From Chara braunii (taxonomy: Eukaryota; Streptophyta; Charophyceae; Charales; Characeae), in the NCBI GenBank assembly GCA_003427395.1, contig BFEA01000266.1, forward strand, positions 1,214,765 to 1,238,212: a stretch of 23,448 bases of DNA, written 5' to 3'. A program made the translations under genes and the position numbers. Of this stretch, positions 19,699-23,448 are shown in pieces; position 1 is the first letter of the stretch; every line of letters starts with the position of its first letter. The notes below the pieces were generated by a model that worked only from the letters and a program-made list of their open reading frames with translations, was not told the origin of the DNA and did not search any database.

Positions 19699-20600
19699 CT
19701 GGGCCGGGATTCGAGGTCCTTGTCCAGGACATCCCAAAGCCCTAGGCTCTGCAGGGGAGGGATTTCCCCTCGCGCAGAGCCTATTTGCCTTGCCTATCGA
19801 GACGCTCAGACCAAAGACCGAAGGTTTCCCGGCGACTGCACGGCTATTCCTTCAGCCGTGCAATGTCGTGAAGGATTAGACCCTCACGACACTTCGAGTC
19901 TGACAATTGAGTGTCATAAGCGGTACTCGGATCCACGAGGGACTGCTTGATTATGGGCACTACATAGTACGCCATCATTGACTGCTTGCGTACGCCTGCA
20001 TTGCGAGTTGATATGAGTAGGCCCTGTGTCTGCGCGGTTTTATACTAAGTCTTCCGCGCGACACTTATTTCTTTTCCGCACCGGAAAGTTATGGGTTGGC
20101 TGCCGAGGGGCTAGGAGCGTTGTCGCGTTGTTTGTGTTGTGTTGTTTCGTGTGTGTGTGTGTGTTTTATTTTTGTGCTCGTAAAATGGTGTGCGCGTGGT
20201 GTGTGGGATGCGTCCGAGTCGACCGGCGACGAACCGCCCTTGGGACCTCAGCCCCCCAAGATGACGGTTCGCGTGCGGGTCCGATAGAGGCGTATTACCG
20301 CTCGTACCCCCTATGCTAAGGCGAACGAGAAACGCCCTCGGCTGGTCCACCTCTGCGATTGCAACTGATTAGCTTTCGTACTGTGGACTGGTAGCTCGGC
20401 GGGGATACGCCCACCGAAGGGAGGTGACAGCTCCCGTAACGTGGAGGTAAGTCATGCCTCGCATAGGCCCTTTCCTGTTGTAGGGGCTCGCGAGAGGTAT
20501 GGCTGGCGCACTCGGCCAGAGTGGCTTGCAAAAGCTCCATGTATATTTGCGATGAAGGATATAAACCAACTCCTGCGTGACGCGGCCGGGAGGGTCCCGC
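19699..20600 (+). other. Run of unrelated perfect hairpins
   Basis: Consecutive stem-loops, each with its own sequence: GGGAT, bulge, GTCCT with AGGACATCCC (19706-19735); TAGGCTCTGC and AGGGG with CCCCT, three bases, GCAGAGCCTA (19743-19783, 15 bp); TGCACGGCT/AGCCGTGCA (19837-19862); TGTCGTGA/TCACGACA (19864-19891); CGAGT plus TGACA with TGTCA plus ACTCG (19895-19929); GTGTC, bulge, GCGCGG with CCGCGC-GACAC (20026-20064); TTTCCG/CGGAAA (20073-20087); CGAACCG plus CTTGGG with CCCAAG plus CGGTTCG (20230-20271); GTCCAC/GTGGAC (20345-20388); TCGG plus GGG with CCC plus CCGA (20396-20417); GGGAG/CTCCC (20419-20435); CTGGC/GCCAG (20503-20519); CGGGA/TCCCG (20587-20599). This looks like selection for, or origin from, folded RNA or fold-back DNA. 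It does not match tRNA, 5S rRNA or a hammerhead ribozyme as far as I can see. Confidence 0.65.
20149..20164. repeat. (TG)n microsatellite
   Basis: Short alternating GT run inside the hairpin-rich stretch. Confidence 0.9.
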
Positions 20601-20689
20601 GCTGCCCTGGTGCGGTGCCGGACCGATGCGCACGACAGCGTGGCCACTTTCCGATGTAGTATTGTCACCCACCGTTTGAAAGTCGGACC

Positions 20690-20870
20690 AAAGTTCATTA
20701 TTTTCTAGGCGTATGTTCTCTTCAATGTTTCTGTTTTGGATAAAGCCTGTTTGGGCCTGGTGGATGATATCTTTCATCATAGTGATCATCCGATTTGACG
20801 GGCACTTGGCCAACATTTCGTATACCACAGTCAGTAGGGTTATAAGTCTTTGTTTTTTTATGTTAATTTG
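20690..20870 (-). mobile_element. LINE-D: small LINE reverse transcriptase fragment
   Basis: On the minus strand the frame reads R-L-I-T-L-L-T-V-V-Y, then M-L-A-K-C-P-S-N-R-M, then H-Q-A-Q-T-G-F-I-Q-N-R-N-I-E-E-N-I. These are the N-terminal RT blocks of LINEs (PISLL-xxxYK-xxAKxLxxR and QxGFIxxRxIxxNI). The similarity stops near 20690, where the hairpin-rich sequence begins. The blocks are N-terminal, yet the fragment lies 3' of LINE-C on the same strand, so it comes from another copy or a rearrangement. Confidence 0.75.
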
Positions 20871-20979
20871 ATCCCCTTATTTTATAAAGTAGGGTCAGCA
20901 CCCCCTGCCCGACCAATTCCCTCATTTCCCTTGTTATCCCGCCTGGCGGCAGTACTTTTTATCTGGTCCTGGTCCAACG

Positions 20980-22702
20980 TTTTTTTTTTTTTTTTTCAAA
21001 AACATTATAGACTATATTAGCTAGGGTGATACGAGCATCCCTTGCTAATATAGCTGTTTGAGTCACTCCATCTATTGGTCGGGAGCTGCACCTGCTGGAA
21101 AACGGGTCCAGCGTACCTTTTCAATATAATTGTCATGATGAATTGGGTCTCTTCACCTGTCTATTAGGCGCCGAATATTGCATTCTGTACTAGCCCTTGT
21201 ATGGTTGGGAAACATATACTTCTATGTTGGACTGTACCATGAGGTAGGAACCATTGACTGGTTACTAGGGGGAAGGGGTCGGGGAATTCAGATGCATGGC
21301 GTAGAGGAATCATAGGGTCTATTGAAGTCCAATGACTCCAATCATTGAAGCGAATTTTGTAGTTCCTGTTGAGTGCATCTTCGCCATTTGTAATGGTACT
21401 TTCCCAGTCAACCTTCCCCAACTTCCCTCCCTGTTCCCCCCCAAGCCAGCCTTTGTTAAATTCATTAATATGTTCCAGAATTTCCTTTTTCCTTGAGAGG
21501 TGCTGGATTTTTTCTTTAGTGAGTTCCCATTAAATTCTAATATTTGTTTGGATTTGTTCCTTGATAATATCAGTAAACTTCTGCCCATCAAGTCTGACTT
21601 TCTCCCATTCGTGTATACATCTTCTTCTCCAAATAGCCCAAAGTATTGCTCTTCTGGTGATGATAAACAGGTTTTGTGTGAATTGATCATATGGGTCAAC
21701 CACCCAATTCTCTAGCAGCAACGGTTTACACCCCCAAGACCATCTATTTGTCACTTCCAACTGGCTCCATATTCTGTTCCACCATCTCCATAGCCACACT
21801 GAGCCTAGACATTGTAAGAAAATGTGTTCAATAGTCTCAGTTATACATCTGCTCGGCAAGACAGATATGCATAATTTGCACCATGGTTTGGCTAATCCTT
21901 TGCTATCTAGTGGAGTCCTATCTATTAGCCAGTCGTTGGTTGAGAGGCATCTATGCTCAATCTGCCATTGAAGCGAGGCTATTTTAGCGGGCTTGATCCT
22001 CTTGTTTTGGAACCACTTAATCTGTTGGAAGTCTTCCTTTCCTAAATTCAACTGATCCATCTGAGATTAATTATTGGTCTTAGCATTCTGTATGTTAATT
22101 TGATTGTGAGGGTTTGTAATGATCTTGTGAAGATTCTTTTTCCTTTGCCCTGCGATCCCCATTTTCATTCTTGTGGATCTAGTGGGAGAGATTGAATGGA
22201 CATATTTGGTCTGAAGGCGACCCAAAAATTCTTGTTTTGAAGAACTTTGATCCTAAGGAACTGCTTTACTGTCACTCATTGGACCCTTATTGGGTCGCTC
22301 GGGATTAACTCATAATTATCTGTGAGATCAAAGAGGTTAATTAGGATATCTTCATCCATTTTCATATGGAGGATGTTGCCAATCAAGTGGGAGTCATGCT
22401 TTAGGGTTGCCCAGTCATTTATTTTGCTCATAGGGTCTCTTTTGATAATTTGAGTCCAGCTTATTGGGATTAGCTCTAGTAACCTATCCAGAGCAGCCTC
22501 TTAATGATGACAATATTTCAACTTCTCCTGTAGAATCTTGTGGGAAATCCAGTCATTCATTTGTGTATCCCAGATATCACTAATTCTCATTACTCCTTTT
22601 TTTATCCATCCTTTCCAGGGTGAATCCCTGCAGTGGAGACTGCATCCTTGTGAGTCCCTGATCCATATATTGTTGAATAATGGTTGTCTACAAACCATGG
22701 TT
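20980..22702 (-). mobile_element. LINE-C: 5'-truncated LINE ORF2 C-terminus with poly(A)
   Basis: Minus-strand reading starts near 22702 with P-L-F-N-N-I-W-I-R-D and continues through G-V-M-R-I-S-D-I-W-D, with several stops. At 22060-21530 a zf-RVT-like region appears: Trp-rich, L-S-T-N-D-W-L, then C-K-L-C and E-T-I-E-H-I-F-L-Q-C-L, the C-x2-C...H-x4-C zinc motif found after RT in plant-type LINEs. The same frame runs on to about 21164 and ends near 21017 in a TAA inside a terminal stem-loop. A 17-nt poly(A), seen as T17 on the plus strand, is at 20980-20996, 15 nt past the stem. The RT itself is absent, typical of 5' truncation by target-primed reverse transcription. Confidence 0.85.
21012..21053 (-). 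other. Terminal stem-loop of LINE-C
   Basis: On the minus strand CTATATTAGC pairs perfectly with GCTAATATAG (10 bp). Inside, after an A-A mismatch, AGGG pairs with CCCT around the 12-nt loop ATGCTCGTATCA. The ORF2 stop TAA (21019-21017) is in the 3' arm. Confidence 0.8.
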
Positions 22703-22885
22703 GCCCCGGACCCGGACATCCAGACACCGGACACCAGGCCCGGACCCGTGTCTGGATTAATCCGGACGTTCGGTAATCCGGACACTGATCCGAACAACTT
22801 GACATACGGAACCAGACGGTCCGGTTATGAATGAAGAGGTCCGGATGTCCGGATAATTAAAAAAAAAAAAACAAAAAAAAACAGA
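22703..22885 (+). repeat. CCGGA-motif-rich tract ending in an A-rich run
   Basis: CCGGA occurs eight times between 22706 and 22853, often as the palindrome TCCGGA or followed by CA/CC. The tract ends in an A-rich run (22859-22881). The 14-mer CCGGACATCCAGAC at 22712 recurs at 23415 near the window end, where three more CCGGA lie within about 30 bp, so this is a repeat family and not chance. An A-terminated SINE-like unit is possible but unproven. Confidence 0.6.
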
Positions 22886-22930
22886 CACGCTGCTATAGCT
22901 GTATTATCCAACTTATTTTAAACACACTCA

Positions 22931-22933
22931 CAT

Positions 22934-23003
<70 letters not shown>
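22931..23003. repeat. (AC)n microsatellite
   Basis: CA dinucleotide run of about 70 bp with a few T interruptions. Confidence 0.95.
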
Positions 23004-23007
<4 letters not shown>

Positions 23008-23176
23008 TTGTTTTCTCAAGGGTGTCGCTAACTCTGAATGATGTTGAGAGTCCTTATCCATCAGTCAAATGAATCTCGGTCAGATTGTCGAGCTTCAACC
23101 TCCTTATAAGTCGGTGAAAATCCGACGAAACAGTCTGACACAGTCATGCTTTTTTTGAGTGTATAGCGAATATGAC

Positions 23177-23202
23177 AACACACACACACACACACACACA
23201 CA
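23177..23202. repeat. (CA)n microsatellite
   Basis: Perfect CA run of about 26 bp. Confidence 0.95.
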
Positions 23203-23448
23203 ACCAATTCTCCTTGGCCCGCTAAACCTCACCCAAGATTGCAAGTACAGGCCCTTCAGGGCTGGTCCGGTTGGCACAAAGGTGCACAAAAAACTGCAGC
23301 AACAATTTTCGGGTATCCACCAGGCACTGGAAAATCGCCTGGGGACCCCCCCAAAAAAAATTCAAATTTTCTCGAAATGGGGCCCAACTGGACCCCTCAA
23401 ACCGGACACAGGATCCGGACATCCAGACCGGACCGTTTGGATCCCAAT
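23203..23448. other. Right end, unassigned, entering a second CCGGA-rich copy
   Basis: No coding content recognised. From 23401 the CCGGA motif and the shared 14-mer appear again, so a related repeat probably starts here and continues beyond the window. Confidence 0.5.

Noticed and set aside
19681-19760. tRNA gene around GATTCGAGGTCC
   Set aside because: T-loop-like string only; no acceptor, D or anticodon arms that fit a cloverleaf.
19690-20660. Hammerhead ribozyme or retrozyme
   Set aside because: No CTGANGA core paired with a GAAA partner was found.

Overview
The window looks like a repeat-rich nuclear segment of a eukaryote. It holds no recognisable host gene, bacterial operon, rRNA, tRNA or CRISPR array. 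What can be read is transposable-element sequence in several states of decay, embedded in microsatellites, short tandem repeats and strikingly hairpin-rich non-coding DNA. Non-LTR fragments with an L1-type reverse transcriptase, a C-terminal RT-associated zinc-binding (zf-RVT-like) region and poly(A) tails, next to a long Ty3/gypsy element, fit the green-plant/streptophyte-algal lineage best. That placement is inference only.

Positions 1-11322 are one nearly full-length Ty3/gypsy-type LTR retrotransposon on the minus strand. The 5' LTR is at 10591-11322 and the 3' LTR at 1-812 (its last 9 bp lie outside the window). Read 5' to 3' on the minus strand, the order is: 5' LTR, a long leader with a 14-base assembly gap inside a CT microsatellite and a possible 150-residue leader ORF (9599-9147), gag (8695-7589), pol in the -1 frame (7649-2997: linker/protease region, reverse transcriptase, RNase H, a PHD-like zinc finger, integrase with a GPY/F-type tail), then an extra acidic ORF3 (3000-1000). 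The ORF3 start codon overlaps the pol stop as ATGA. All ORFs are broken by stops and frameshifts, and the LTRs differ at roughly 5% of positions by eye, so this is an old, dead copy.

Positions 11323-13240 contain two opposed LINE fragments: a plus-strand 3' end with an A16 tail (11433-11830), and a minus-strand RT and post-RT fragment (13235-11840). Positions 20690-22702 hold two more minus-strand LINE fragments, one ending in a 17-nt poly(A) tract at 20996-20980. The two tailed copies share the end of ORF2 and a terminal stem-loop with an almost invariant loop but different, still complementary, stems. The ORF2 stop codon sits inside the 3' arm of each.

Positions 13240-20660 are non-coding as far as can be seen. 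They contain a cluster of about ten dispersed hairpin repeats with a constant loop core and changing stems (17028-17990), an alternating A-B-A-B-A tandem array of about 123-bp units (18278-18850), and a run of unrelated perfect hairpins (19699-20600). The right end (22703-23448) is a CCGGA-motif-rich tract with an A-rich end, two AC microsatellites and unassigned sequence.
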